A DNA stretch of 64,000 nucleotides, taken from assembly GCA_963798745.1 (NCBI GenBank), contig CAWCUF010000001.1, forward strand, positions 186,001 to 250,000, written 5' to 3'. Source of the DNA: Prado023 sp963798745 (GTDB lineage Bacteria > Actinomycetota > Actinomycetes > S36-B12 > CAIYMF01). Positions within the stretch are counted from its first letter, which is position 1. Each line of letters opens with the position of its first letter. Below, piece after piece: positions 23,502 through 32,486 of the stretch. A program made the position numbers and the translations under genes. The notes under the pieces were generated by a model. The model worked only from the letters and a program-made list of their open reading frames with translations, made no database searches and had not been told where the DNA came from.

Positions 23502-24508
23502 CAGCCGGTCCGGTCCACCACGTAGTCACACAGCATCTCCAGCGCCGCGCGCGCTGCCCCGTCGGGCAGCGGGGCCAGCGCCGAGCGTGCCTCATCGGCC
23601 CAGCGGTGCGCCTCGTCGCGGGCGCGGGTCATGGCCGGGTGCGCCCGCAGCAGGGCCAGCGCCTCGGCGTGCTCGGCGTCATCCTCGATCGGGCCGGCAG
23701 TCAGGTCCAGCAGGCGGGCGTCGGCCGGGTCCTGGGAGGTGCGCGCGTACAGCACGGCCAGGGTGGCGACCCCTTCGCGCAGGTCGGTGCCCGGCGTCTT
23801 CCCGGACTGCGAGCGCTCGCTGCCGATGTCGACCAGGTCGTCGGCGAGCTGGAAGGCCACGCCGATCCGCTCGCCGAACGTGGCCAGTGTCTCGATGGTC
23901 GCCTCGTCCGCGCCGGACATCATCGCCCCGAACCGACCCGCGGTGGCGATCAGCGAGCCGGTCTTGTCGGCCAGCACCGACACGTGGTGACCGATCGGGT
24001 CCTCGCCCTCGGCGGCGCCGACGGTCTCGCGGATCTGGCCGGTGCACAGCCGCTCGAACGTGCGCGCCTGGATGCGTACCGCCTCGGGGCCGAGGTCCGC
24101 GAGCAGGTCCGAGGCCCGGGCGAACAGGAAGTCGCCGGTGAGGATGGCCACCGTGTTGTCCCAGCGCGCGTTGGCCGAGGCTGCCCCGCGGCGCAGGTGC
24201 GCCTCGTCCATCACGTCGTCGTGGTAGAGCGTGGCCAGGTGGGTGAGTTCGACGACCACCGCCGAGGGCACGACCTCCGGCTCGTGAGGGCGCCCGAACT
24301 GCGCGGCCAGCAGGGTCACCAGGGGCCGGAAGCGCTTGCCACCGGCGTCCACGAGATGGCGCGCGGCGCTGGTCACGAACGGGTACTCGCTGACCACCGA
24401 GCGGCGCAGGAGCTCCTCCACCTCGGCCATGCTGACGCTGATCCGGGCGTCGAGCTCCGGGTCGGGCAGCAGCACACCCTCGGCGTGGCTGGAGATCAGG
24501 GACGGCAC
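23501..24508 (-). CDS. Long-chain polyprenyl diphosphate synthase
   Basis: 335 residues of the trans-prenyl-transferase family, with GGKRFRPL (56-63), the first Asp-rich motif DDVMDEAHLRRG (97-108) and the second DDLVDIGS (223-230) that bind magnesium and the allylic diphosphate. It builds the isoprenoid chain, most likely the menaquinone tail in this setting; relatives sit beside menaquinone genes in mycobacteria (grcC1). The exact chain length is not predictable by eye; small residues before DDVMD (THLATLYH) suit a long product. The GTG at 24508 follows an AAACTT box by six bases and has no ribosome-binding site, so it may be leaderless. Confidence 0.88.
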   Translation of the reverse strand: MPSLISSHAEGVLLPDPELDARISVSMAEVEELLRRSVVSEYPFVTSAARHLVDAGGKRFRPLVTLLAAQFGRPHEPEVVPSAVVVELTHLATLYHDDVMDEAHLRRGAASANARWDNTVAILTGDFLFARASDLLADLGPEAVRIQARTFERLCTGQIRETVGAAEGEDPIGHHVSVLADKTGSLIATAGRFGAMMSGADEATIETLATFGERIGVAFQLADDLVDIGSERSQSGKTPGTDLREGVATLAVLYARTSQDPADARLLDLTAGPIEDDAEHAEALALLRAHPAMTRARDEAHRWADEARSALAPLPDGAARAALEMLCDYVVDRTG

Positions 24509-24567
24509 AGGCCCAAGTTTGACTCACGTACCTCGATTGCGCCGAATCGCCCCCGGCGGAGTGCTGG

Positions 24568-25932
24568 TCAGATCGTGGGCAGCTCCGCCAACGACGGTGC
24601 GAACCGCTCATCCGGGGTGTCGGTGTCGACCATCCGGCCGTTGAAGTAGGCGTCGTAGGCGGCGAGGTCGAAGTGCCCATGCCCGGACAGCGCGATCAGG
24701 ATGACCCGATCGTCGCCGGCCTCGGTGGCCCGCTGCGCCTCGCGGATCGCCGCGGCGATCGCGTGGCTGGACTCGGGCGCGGCCACGATCCCCTCGGTGC
24801 GGGCGAACCGGATCGCCGCCTCGAAGCACTCCGTCTGCGGCACCGCCTCGGCTTCGAGCAGGCCCTGGTCGTAGGCGTGCGACAGCAGCGGCGACATGCC
24901 GTGGTAGCGCAGGCCGCCGGCGTGGATGGGGTCGGGCACGAAGCTGTGGCCCAGGGTGTACATCTTCAACAGTGGTGTCATGCCTGAGGCGTCGCCGAAG
25001 TCGTAGGCGTACTCCCCGCGAGTCAGCGTCGGACAGTTGGTGGGCTCCACCGCGCGGATCACCGGGCTCATCCTCCCGGCCAGGGTCTCGCGGATGAACG
25101 GGAACGCCAGCCCGGCGAAGTTCGAGCCGCCGCCGGTGCAGCCGATGACCACGTCCGGGGTGTCGCCGGCCTTGGCCATCTGCAGCAGCGCCTCCTCGCC
25201 GATGATCGTCTGGTGCAGGAGCACGTGGTTGAGCACCGAGCCCAGCGCGTACTTCACGCTCGGATCACCGGCGGCCACCTCCACGGCCTCGGAGATAGCG
25301 ATCCCCAGTGAGCCGGGGTGCTCTGGGTCGGCCTCCAGGAAGTGCTTGCCGGACTCGGTCAGCGGTGAGGGCGAGCGGTGCACAGTGGCCCCGAACGTCT
25401 CGATCATCATGCGTCGGTAGGGCTTCTGGTCGAAGCTGGCGCCGACCTGCCACACCTCGCACTCGAGACCGAACAGCGCGCTGGCGTAGCTCAGGGCCGT
25501 CCCCCACTGGCCGGCCCCGGTCTCGGTGGTCAGCTTCCGGGTGCCCGCCTTGGCGTTGTAGTAGGCCTGTGGCACGGAGGTGTTGACCTTGTGCGAGCCG
25601 GCGGGGCTGACACCTTCGTATTTGTAGTAGATCCGTGCGGTGGTGCCCAGCGACTCCTCGAGCCGGTAGGCGCGCATCATGGGAGCGGGCCGCCACTGGC
25701 GGTAGACGTCGAGGACCTCGCCGGGGATGTCCACGTACCGCTGGTCAGTGACCTCCTGCATGATCAGATCAAGAGGGAACAGCGGCTCGAGGGCGTCGGG
25801 GCCGATCGGCTCGTGGGTGCCCGGGTGCAGCGGCGGGGGCGGGGGCACCGGCAGGTCGGCGGCCAGGTTGTACCAGGTCGTGGGCATCTCGTCCTCGGTG
25901 AGGACGAACTTGTGGGTGCGCGCGTCAGTCAT
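24568..25932 (-). CDS. TrpB2-type tryptophan synthase beta-like PLP enzyme
   Basis: 454 residues. The PLP lysine is Lys115 in GVSPAGSHKVNTSV; other family marks are TETGAGQWGTAL, GCTGGGSNFAGLAFPF (phosphate-binding glycines) and the C-terminal ALSGHGHFDLAAYDAYF. The length, the long N-terminal stretch and the HPGTHEPIG/YRLEESLGT features place it in TrpB2 rather than TrpB1. TrpB2 enzymes make tryptophan from indole and serine (or O-phosphoserine), often without a TrpA partner; none is nearby. A TACCTT box seven bases before the ATG suggests a leaderless mRNA. Confidence 0.88.
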   Translation of the reverse strand: MTDARTHKFVLTEDEMPTTWYNLAADLPVPPPPPLHPGTHEPIGPDALEPLFPLDLIMQEVTDQRYVDIPGEVLDVYRQWRPAPMMRAYRLEESLGTTARIYYKYEGVSPAGSHKVNTSVPQAYYNAKAGTRKLTTETGAGQWGTALSYASALFGLECEVWQVGASFDQKPYRRMMIETFGATVHRSPSPLTESGKHFLEADPEHPGSLGIAISEAVEVAAGDPSVKYALGSVLNHVLLHQTIIGEEALLQMAKAGDTPDVVIGCTGGGSNFAGLAFPFIRETLAGRMSPVIRAVEPTNCPTLTRGEYAYDFGDASGMTPLLKMYTLGHSFVPDPIHAGGLRYHGMSPLLSHAYDQGLLEAEAVPQTECFEAAIRFARTEGIVAAPESSHAIAAAIREAQRATEAGDDRVILIALSGHGHFDLAAYDAYFNGRMVDTDTPDERFAPSLAELPTI

Positions 25933-25939
25933 GGCGCAC

Positions 25940-25945
25940 AAGGTA
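25940..25945 (-). promoter_or_regulatory. -10 element for trpB2
   Basis: TACCTT on the minus strand ends seven bases before the ATG at 25932, with no Shine-Dalgarno sequence in between. This arrangement predicts a leaderless transcript. Confidence 0.5.
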
Positions 25946-25988
25946 CCGAACGCCCCAGGTCGGTGTGCTCGCGGCACACCGAATGCCG

Positions 25989-26092
25989 GTGCGTCCGAAA
26001 CGGCCGTTCTGCGGGCCGGTCCTCGCGTCGGCGCGCGCCGACGGTGCCGACGCACCCGAAGTTGTCGTTCTGAACGGCCGTTTCGCGTGCAC
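25989..26092. repeat. Nested palindromic intergenic element
   Basis: The 250-bp gap between nuoN and trpB2 holds three nested inverted repeats: an 18-bp perfect palindrome CGTCGGCGCGCGCCGACG at 26026-26043, arms GTGCGTC/GACGCAC flanking it, and a 13-bp perfect pair GAAACGGCCGTTC (25997-26009) with GAACGGCCGTTTC (26072-26084). No reading frame is convincing. It could fold as one long cruciform or several hairpins. Confidence 0.7.
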
Positions 26093-26159
26093 CCGAGTCG
26101 CCAGACGCGAGGGCGCCGAACCCGTGACCGTCCGTCGTGCCCTGGCACCCACCCGAGCA

Positions 26160-26186
26160 TGAGGCCGCGGAGCCTCTCGGGCCTCA
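26160..26186 (-). terminator. Hairpin at the end of the nuo operon
   Basis: TGAGGCC and GGCCTCA arms (26160-26166 and 26180-26186) with a 13-base interior that can also pair (GAG/CTC) overlap the nuoN stop codon. No U tract follows. It would end the 14-gene transcript together with the palindromic element just beyond. Confidence 0.45.
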
Positions 26187-27749
26187 GCGCACGAAGATCG
26201 CGGAGTCGTTGACCAGGGTGAGGACGGACTGCGGGAAGACACCGAGCAGCAACGTCGCCGCCACGGCCACCGCGATGGCGCCCTGGGTGAGGATGCTGGG
26301 CACGGCCACCGAGGTGGACCCGTCGGCCGCGGGCTCGGCGAAGTACATGAGCACGATGATCCGCAGGTAGAAGAACGCCGAGATCGCCGAGGCCAGCGCG
26401 GCGGCGATGACCGGCCAGATGGCCCCGCTGGCGATCGCCGCGGAGAACACCCCGAACTTGGCGGTGAACCCGCTGGTCAGCGGGATGCCGGCCAGGGCCA
26501 GCAGCAGGAACGCGAACACCCCGGCCAACAGCGGTGAGGTGCGACTCAGCCCGGCCCAGGCCGACAGGTGCCCCGCCTCGCCGGCTGGCCCGCGCACGAG
26601 CATGACGACGGCGAACGCTCCGATCGTCGTCAGGCCGTAGGCCAGCAGGTAGAACAGGGTGGCCGACAGTCCGTCGCGGGAGTAGGCGACCACGCCCAGC
26701 AGCAGGAAGCCCGCGTGCGCGATCGAGGAGTAGGCCAGCATCCGCTTGATGTCGGCGCTGGTGACCGCGAGGATCACGCCGACCAGCATCGTGACGATGG
26801 CCACGACCCAGAGCATCGGCGCCCAGTCCCAGGCGGCACCCCCGAGCGCCACGTACATGACCCGGATCAGCGCACCGAAGCCGGCCACCTTCACCCCGGC
26901 GGCCATGAACGCCGTGATCGGCGTGGGCGAGCCCTGGTACACGTCGGGGGTCCACATGTGGAACGGCACCGCCGCCACCTTGAACAGCAGGCCGACCGAC
27001 ACCAGGCCGATGCCCAGCAACTGCAGGCCACTGGCACCGGGGCGGTTGGTGAAGGCATCGGCGATCGCACCGAACTCCAGGGAGCCGGCGTAACCGAACA
27101 GCATCGCCGAGCCATAGAGCAGGAACGCCGACGCGAACGCCCCGAGCAGGAAGTACTTCAGTGCGGCTTCCTGGGACAGCAGCCGCCGCCGCCGGGCCAT
27201 CCCGGCCAGCAGGTACAGCGGCAGGCTCATGACCTCCAGGGCCACGAACAGCATCAGCAGGTCGTTGGCCGCGGGGAACAGCAGCATGCCGGTGACCGCG
27301 AACAGGAACAGCGGCCACACCTCGGTCTGCTCCCAGCCGCGCCGGGTCAGCTCCTGCTCCTCGTTCGAGCCCACCAGCGAGGCGGCCCGCGGGGCGAAGG
27401 CATCCCCTGCGGGATCAACGCGCCGTTCGGCCACGACCAGCATCGCCAGCAGGGCCACGATCAGGATCGTCATCCAGCCGAACAGCGTCGGCCCGTCGAT
27501 GGCCAGGGTCCCGGCCGCGACCAGGCCCTTCGCCGAGGGCGGCGTGGCGATCGTGAGGATGAGCGCGGCCACCAGGGCGGAGCCGGTCAGGGTCAGTTGG
27601 ATGCCGCGCCGGGCGCCCCGGGGCACCAGGGCCTCGACGAGCACCGCGGCGACCGCAGCGACCAGCACGATCAGCACCGGGGCCATGGCCCGGTACTGGA
27701 ACGACGGGAACGTCAGCGTGTCGGCCAGGGGCACGATGGTGTGGATCAT
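26184..27749 (-). CDS. nuoN: NADH-quinone oxidoreductase subunit N
   Basis: 521 residues, about 14 membrane helices, an antiporter-like proton-pumping subunit of complex I. The proton-channel signatures are visible: FVALEVMSLPLYLLAG with the conserved Glu, EAALKYFLLGAFASA, LLFKVAAVPFHMWTPDVYQG (key Lys and His) and SIAHAGFLLLGV. A cytoplasmic loop of charged residues (ERRVDPAG, then GSNEEQELTRRGW) after helix 3 is longer than in E. coli. The ATG lies 7 bp past the nuoM stop. Last gene of the operon. Confidence 0.96.
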   Translation of the reverse strand: MIHTIVPLADTLTFPSFQYRAMAPVLIVLVAAVAAVLVEALVPRGARRGIQLTLTGSALVAALILTIATPPSAKGLVAAGTLAIDGPTLFGWMTILIVALLAMLVVAERRVDPAGDAFAPRAASLVGSNEEQELTRRGWEQTEVWPLFLFAVTGMLLFPAANDLLMLFVALEVMSLPLYLLAGMARRRRLLSQEAALKYFLLGAFASAFLLYGSAMLFGYAGSLEFGAIADAFTNRPGASGLQLLGIGLVSVGLLFKVAAVPFHMWTPDVYQGSPTPITAFMAAGVKVAGFGALIRVMYVALGGAAWDWAPMLWVVAIVTMLVGVILAVTSADIKRMLAYSSIAHAGFLLLGVVAYSRDGLSATLFYLLAYGLTTIGAFAVVMLVRGPAGEAGHLSAWAGLSRTSPLLAGVFAFLLLALAGIPLTSGFTAKFGVFSAAIASGAIWPVIAAALASAISAFFYLRIIVLMYFAEPAADGSTSVAVPSILTQGAIAVAVAATLLLGVFPQSVLTLVNDSAIFVR

Positions 27750-27756
27750 CGCGGGC

Positions 27757-29298
27757 TCACTTCCCGGCTTCGGCGACGACCGGCGCCGGGTCGGTGGACC
27801 CGATCACGGTCATCGTCTGGTCGACGGAGGGGTTGATGATGTCCAGCGCCGCGTTCGGGAACACCCCGAGGGCGACGATGATGGCCAGGACCGGCGCCAG
27901 CGCCAGGACCTCGCGGCCCCGCAGGTCGGGCATGCCCGCCACACCGTCGCGCACCGGCCCGGTCATGGTGCGCTGGTACATCAGCAGGATGTACAGCGCG
28001 GCCAGGACGATGCCGAGCGTGGCCACGACCGCAGCCCACGGGTAGCGCGTGTACGTGCCGGCCAGGACCAGGAACTCCGAGACGAACGAGCTCAGGCCGG
28101 GCAGCGCCAGAGAGGACAGGCCCGCGACCAGGAAGAACCCGGCCAGGACGGGTGCCACCTTCTGCACGCCCCCGAAGTCCGCCATCTTGCGCGACCCGCG
28201 CCGGGAGGCCATGAAGCCCACGAGCAGGAACAGCGCCGCGATCGAGAATCCGTGGTTGACCATGTAGAGCGTCGAGCCGCTCTGGCCCTGGCTGGTCATC
28301 GCGAAGATGCCCAGCGCGATGAACCCGAAGTGGCTGACCGACGTGTAGGCGATCAGGCGCTTGAGGTCGGTCTGACCCATGGCCACCAGCGCGCCGTAGA
28401 TGATGCCGACCAGCGACAGCACGATGATCGCCGGGGCGAAGTACCGCGAGGCGTCGGGGAACATCGGCAGGCACAGCCGGATCATCCCGAACGTGCCGAC
28501 CTTGTCCAGCACGCCGACCAGCAGCACCGAGGTGCTCGGCGGGGCCTCGGCGGCGGCGTCGGGCAACCAGGTGTGCAGCGGCCAGAGGGGCGCCTTGATC
28601 GCGAAGGCGATGAAGAATCCGAGGAACAACCACTTCTGGGTGTCGGGGCTGATGTCCAGGCCCACCAGGGCGGCGTAGTCGAACGTGCCCTGCCCGTACT
28701 GCTGGGCCGAGAGCACGTAGACCCCGACCAGGGCGGCCAGCATGAGCAGCCCGCCGAGCAGGGAGTACAGGAAGAACTTCACGGCCGCGTACTGCCGCTG
28801 CGCCCCGCCGTAGCGCCCGATGAGGAAGTACATCGGGATCAGCATCGCCTCGAACAGGACGTAGAACAGGAACACGTCCGTGGCCGCGAACACGCCCAGG
28901 ACCAGGCCCTCGAGGACCAGGATCCAGGCGAAGTAGCCGCGCACCGAGCCCGTCGTCCGGTCCGCGTCGGCCCACCCGGCCAGGATGCAGACCGGCACCA
29001 GGATCGCGGTCATCAGGATCAGGACCAGCGAGATGCCATCCACGCCGAGGGAGAAGCTCACGCCCCAGGCCGGGATCCACTCCCACCGGGTGGCCAGTTG
29101 GAAGGGCGTCCCCCCGTCCTGCGGCATCTGGTAGGCGAACGCGACGACGATGCCCAGGGCGAGCACGAGCAACGAGATCGCCAGCGTCACCTGCTTGGCC
29201 AGGGCGGCGTTGCTGCGGGGCAGCACCGCGACCAGCAGGCCGCCGAGGATGGGCAGCAGGACCATCGCGACCAGCGGCAGGTAGGTGGTGGTACTCAC
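27757..29298 (-). CDS. nuoM: NADH-quinone oxidoreductase subunit M
   Basis: 513 residues, about 14 membrane helices, homologous to NuoN and NuoL. Marks include SLGVDGISLVLILMTA, FYVLFEAMLIPMYFLIGRYG with the conserved Glu, AFAIKAPLWPLHTWLPDA with the pumping Lys, and TSVSHFGFIALG. The GTG start overlaps the nuoL stop as GTGA. The frame remains open far upstream inside nuoL, but homology starts only here. Confidence 0.96.
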   Translation of the reverse strand: MSTTTYLPLVAMVLLPILGGLLVAVLPRSNAALAKQVTLAISLLVLALGIVVAFAYQMPQDGGTPFQLATRWEWIPAWGVSFSLGVDGISLVLILMTAILVPVCILAGWADADRTTGSVRGYFAWILVLEGLVLGVFAATDVFLFYVLFEAMLIPMYFLIGRYGGAQRQYAAVKFFLYSLLGGLLMLAALVGVYVLSAQQYGQGTFDYAALVGLDISPDTQKWLFLGFFIAFAIKAPLWPLHTWLPDAAAEAPPSTSVLLVGVLDKVGTFGMIRLCLPMFPDASRYFAPAIIVLSLVGIIYGALVAMGQTDLKRLIAYTSVSHFGFIALGIFAMTSQGQSGSTLYMVNHGFSIAALFLLVGFMASRRGSRKMADFGGVQKVAPVLAGFFLVAGLSSLALPGLSSFVSEFLVLAGTYTRYPWAAVVATLGIVLAALYILLMYQRTMTGPVRDGVAGMPDLRGREVLALAPVLAIIVALGVFPNAALDIINPSVDQTMTVIGSTDPAPVVAEAGK

Positions 29299-31235
29299 AG
29301 CGCGACCCCCAGGGCCAGGACGGCGCCGACGACCACGACACCGATCAACATCGTCAGGGCGTAGGTCCTGACGTTGCCGGTCTGCCAGCGGCGCATCCGG
29401 GCGCTGAGCCCACCGATGCCCGCCGCGGTGCCGTTCACCGCTCCGTCCACGACCTTCGCATCGGTCCAGACCAGGGTCCGGGTCAGGTGCTGGCCGGGTC
29501 GCATGAACACCGCCTCGTTGAACGCGTCGCCGTACAGGTCGTTGCGCGCGGCCACGGTCAGCGCCGAGACCTGCGTCGGGGCGATCTCGGGCACCTCCCG
29601 CATCGCGTACTGCCGCCACCCGATCACCACGCCCACGGCCACCACGGTCAGCGTGATCCCGATCATGATCGGTGTGGGCAGGCCACCGGAGACCTCCTGG
29701 TAGCCGACGACGGGCGCCAGCCACTCCTCGACGTTGCCGACGTAGAGCATCAGGACGCCGGCCAGCAGGGCACCGACAGCCAGGATCATCATCGGGACGG
29801 TCATCCACCGCGACGGCTCGTGCGGGTGCACGCCGTCCTCCCATCGGGCCTTGCCGTAGAAGGTCATGGCCATCATGCGCGTCATGTAGAAGCCGGTGAC
29901 CCCGGCGCCGACCAGCGCGGCGAAGCCGGCCACGGGCTGCTCGGCCCAGGCAGCGTGGATGATCTCGTCCTTGCTGAAGAACCCGGCGAACGGTGGGATG
30001 CCGATGATCGCCAGGTAGCCGATGCCGAACACCGCCCAGGTGGCGACCATGAACGTGCGCAGTGCGCCGTAGCGGCGCATGTTGACCTGGTCGTCCATGC
30101 CGTGCATCACCGAGCCGGCGCCCAGGAACAGCAGCGCCTTGAAGATGCCGTGGGTGAGCAGGTGGAAGATGGCGAAGACATAGCCCACGGGCCCCAGCCC
30201 GGCTGCGAGGAACATGTAGCCGATCTGGCTCATCGTCGAACCGGCCAGGCCCTTCTTGATGTCGTCCTTGGCCGACCCGATGACCGCACCCATCAGCAGG
30301 GTGATCGTGCCGACGATGACGACCGCGAGCCGGGCGGTCTCGCTGAGGTTGAAGATCTCGTGCGAGCGCACGATCAGGTACACCCCGGCGGTGACCATCG
30401 TGGCCGCGTGGATCAGGGCCGAGACCGGGGTCGGGCCCTCCATGGCGTCCAGCAGCCAGGACTGCAACGGGAACTGCGCGGACTTGCCGCACGCCGCAAG
30501 CAGCAGCGCCAGCCCGATCCAGGTGACGGTGTCGGAGTCGGCCTGGCCGACCGCGGCGTTGACGCCCTCGAAGGTGAACGTGCCGAACGTGGCGAACATC
30601 ATCATGATCGCCAGGCTCAGCCCGACGTCACCGACCCGGTTGACCACGAACGCCTTCTTGGACGCCGTGGCCGCCGACGGCTTGTAGAACCAGAAGCCGA
30701 TCAGCAGGTAGGAGGCCAGGCCCACGCCCTCCCAGCCGACGTAGAGCAGCAGGTAGTTGTTGGCCAGCACCAGCAGCAGCATCGCGGCGATGAACAGGTT
30801 CAGGTAGGCGAAGAACTTGCGCCGCTCGGGGTCGTGGGCCATGTAGCTGACCGAGTAGAGGTGGATCAGCGAGCCGACGCCGGTGATCAACAGCACGAAC
30901 GACATGCTCAGCGGGTCCAGTTGCAGGGCGAACGGCGCCTGGAACATGCCCACGTCGATCCAGTCGAAGACGTGCTGGTTGATCGTGCGGGCGTCCTCGG
31001 CCTGGCCGAGCAGGGCGACGAACAGGATGAGCCCGACGAGGAACGAGGCCAGGACCGCGCCCACCGCGAGCCAGTGGCCCCAGGCGTTGGAGCGCTTGCC
31101 GGCCAGCAGCAGCACGATCGCGCCTGCCAGCGGGATCGCGATCAGCACCGCGGTCAGGCTGAACATCCCGGAGGCCGTCACGACCTCGCCCGGGGATGCC
31201 GGCCCGGAGGCGAGGACCGCAAGGGTGGTGTTCAC
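29295..31235 (-). CDS. nuoL: NADH-quinone oxidoreductase subunit L
   Basis: 646 residues, the largest antiporter-like subunit, with about 16 helices and the long amphipathic lateral helix region before the final helix. Family features: LDPLSMSFVLLITGVGSLIH, YLNLFIAAMLLLVLANN, LLLYVGWEGVGLASYLLIGF, ACGKSAQFPLQSWLLDAMEG and HAATMVTAGVYLIVRSHEIF. It transfers protons in the membrane arm. The GTG at 31235 begins 10 bp after nuoK; GGGGA precedes it. Confidence 0.96.
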   Translation of the reverse strand: MNTTLAVLASGPASPGEVVTASGMFSLTAVLIAIPLAGAIVLLLAGKRSNAWGHWLAVGAVLASFLVGLILFVALLGQAEDARTINQHVFDWIDVGMFQAPFALQLDPLSMSFVLLITGVGSLIHLYSVSYMAHDPERRKFFAYLNLFIAAMLLLVLANNYLLLYVGWEGVGLASYLLIGFWFYKPSAATASKKAFVVNRVGDVGLSLAIMMMFATFGTFTFEGVNAAVGQADSDTVTWIGLALLLAACGKSAQFPLQSWLLDAMEGPTPVSALIHAATMVTAGVYLIVRSHEIFNLSETARLAVVIVGTITLLMGAVIGSAKDDIKKGLAGSTMSQIGYMFLAAGLGPVGYVFAIFHLLTHGIFKALLFLGAGSVMHGMDDQVNMRRYGALRTFMVATWAVFGIGYLAIIGIPPFAGFFSKDEIIHAAWAEQPVAGFAALVGAGVTGFYMTRMMAMTFYGKARWEDGVHPHEPSRWMTVPMMILAVGALLAGVLMLYVGNVEEWLAPVVGYQEVSGGLPTPIMIGITLTVVAVGVVIGWRQYAMREVPEIAPTQVSALTVAARNDLYGDAFNEAVFMRPGQHLTRTLVWTDAKVVDGAVNGTAAGIGGLSARMRRWQTGNVRTYALTMLIGVVVVGAVLALGVAL

Positions 31236-31245
31236 AATCGTCCCC

Positions 31246-31545
31246 TCAGAGCTTCAGCAGGTTGGGCTCGTCGACCGAGGCCGAGTTGCGGGTGCGGAAG
31301 ATGGTCACGATGATCGCCAGCCCGACGACCACCTCCGCGGCGGCCACCACCATGACGAAGAAGGCCACGACCTGTCCGTCGAGCACTCCGTTGGTCCGCG
31401 CGAACGTGACGAAGGCCAGGTTCGAGGCGTTGAGCATCAGCTCCACGCACATGAACACGACGATCGCGTTGCGCCGCACCAGCACACCGGCCGCCCCGAT
31501 CGAGAACAGGATCGCCGACAGCACGAGGTAGTTCGTGGGGTTCAC
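31246..31545 (-). CDS. nuoK: NADH-quinone oxidoreductase subunit K
   Basis: 99 residues with three transmembrane helices (NuoK/MrpC type). The membrane glutamates needed for proton pumping are visible in FMCVELMLNASNLAFV and VVAAAEVVVGLAII. The GTG start overlaps the nuoJ stop as GTGA. Its usual length and place between nuoJ and nuoL are conserved. Confidence 0.95.
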   Translation of the reverse strand: MNPTNYLVLSAILFSIGAAGVLVRRNAIVVFMCVELMLNASNLAFVTFARTNGVLDGQVVAFFVMVVAAAEVVVGLAIIVTIFRTRNSASVDEPNLLKL

Positions 31546-32486
31546 AGCTCCGGCCCCTTCTGCGGATCGGTGGCCGTGCGTGGTGCACCAGGTTCGTCGG
31601 GGTCGTCCGGTTCGACGACGTCGGCCGGCGCCTCGGGAGCAGGTGCGCTCCACTGGTCCTCCACGACGACGGCCTCGGCGTCCCGCAGGTGCTCGGCCTC
31701 GGCAAGGGCCAGTCGGTCGGCGTCGGAGGCCTGGCCGCGCACGCGCAGCGGCCCGGGCACCGACTCCTCGGCGGTGGTCCCGTCGGGCAGCATCGCGGGC
31801 ATGTCCACGGCGTTGTTGCGCGCGTAGACCCCGGGGTTGGGCTTGTTGACCGGGTGCGTCCCGGGCGCGAACCGTTCGGTGGAGCGCTGCGTCTGGCCCT
31901 TGCGGGGCTCGACGCGCTCGCGGTGGGTGAGCACCATGGCCCCCAGCGCCGCGGTGATCAGCAGCGCGGAGGTGACCTCGAAGGCCAGCAGGTAGCGGGT
32001 GAAGATCAACGAGCCGATGCCCTGGATGTTGCCGCCCTGCTCGGCGTTGGCCGCGTCGAGCCCGACCACGGTGGTGCCGTCCAGCGACCCGGAGATGCCG
32101 GCCAGCAGCAGGCCCAGGAAGCCCAGGAACGCCAGGCCGGCCCACACGCGCTGGCCCTTGATCGTCTCGACCAGGTTGTCCGAGGAGTCCACGCCCACGA
32201 CCATCAGCACGAAGACGAACAGCATCATGACCGCACCGGTGTAGACGATGATCTGCACCATGCCCAGGAACGGGGCGCCCTGGGCGACGTAGAGGACCGC
32301 CAGGTTGATCATCGTCAGTGCGAGGAACAGTGCGGAGTGCACGGACTTGCGCGAGAGCACGGTGCCGGCCGCGCCGAACACCGCCAGCGTGGCGCAGATC
32401 CAGAACGTCACCGTCTCGCCGGTGTTCGGGACAAGGTCGACCGGACCATTGGCGGCCAGCGCCCCCAGGTGGGCCAGAGCACTCAC
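31542..32486 (-). CDS. nuoJ: NADH-quinone oxidoreductase subunit J
   Basis: 314 residues: five helices typical of NuoJ, including ALFLALTMINLAVLYVAQGA and QIIVYTGAVMMLFVFVLMVVG with the pi-bulge helix 3, then a hydrophilic C-terminal tail of about 110 residues that is acidic and Pro/Ala-rich (for example APEAPADVVEPDDPDEPGAP). E. coli NuoJ lacks this tail; extended tails occur in actinobacteria. The GTG start overlaps the nuoI stop as GTGA. Confidence 0.94.
   Translation of the reverse strand: MSALAHLGALAANGPVDLVPNTGETVTFWICATLAVFGAAGTVLSRKSVHSALFLALTMINLAVLYVAQGAPFLGMVQIIVYTGAVMMLFVFVLMVVGVDSSDNLVETIKGQRVWAGLAFLGFLGLLLAGISGSLDGTTVVGLDAANAEQGGNIQGIGSLIFTRYLLAFEVTSALLITAALGAMVLTHRERVEPRKGQTQRSTERFAPGTHPVNKPNPGVYARNNAVDMPAMLPDGTTAEESVPGPLRVRGQASDADRLALAEAEHLRDAEAVVVEDQWSAPAPEAPADVVEPDDPDEPGAPRTATDPQKGPEL

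Noticed and set aside
26568..31313. Several very long open frames on the plus strand opposite nuoN, nuoM and nuoL
   Set aside because: They are antisense to clearly conserved genes, are rich in Arg, Gln, His, Asp and Gly with no recognisable domain, and are the expected result of strong third-position G+C bias.
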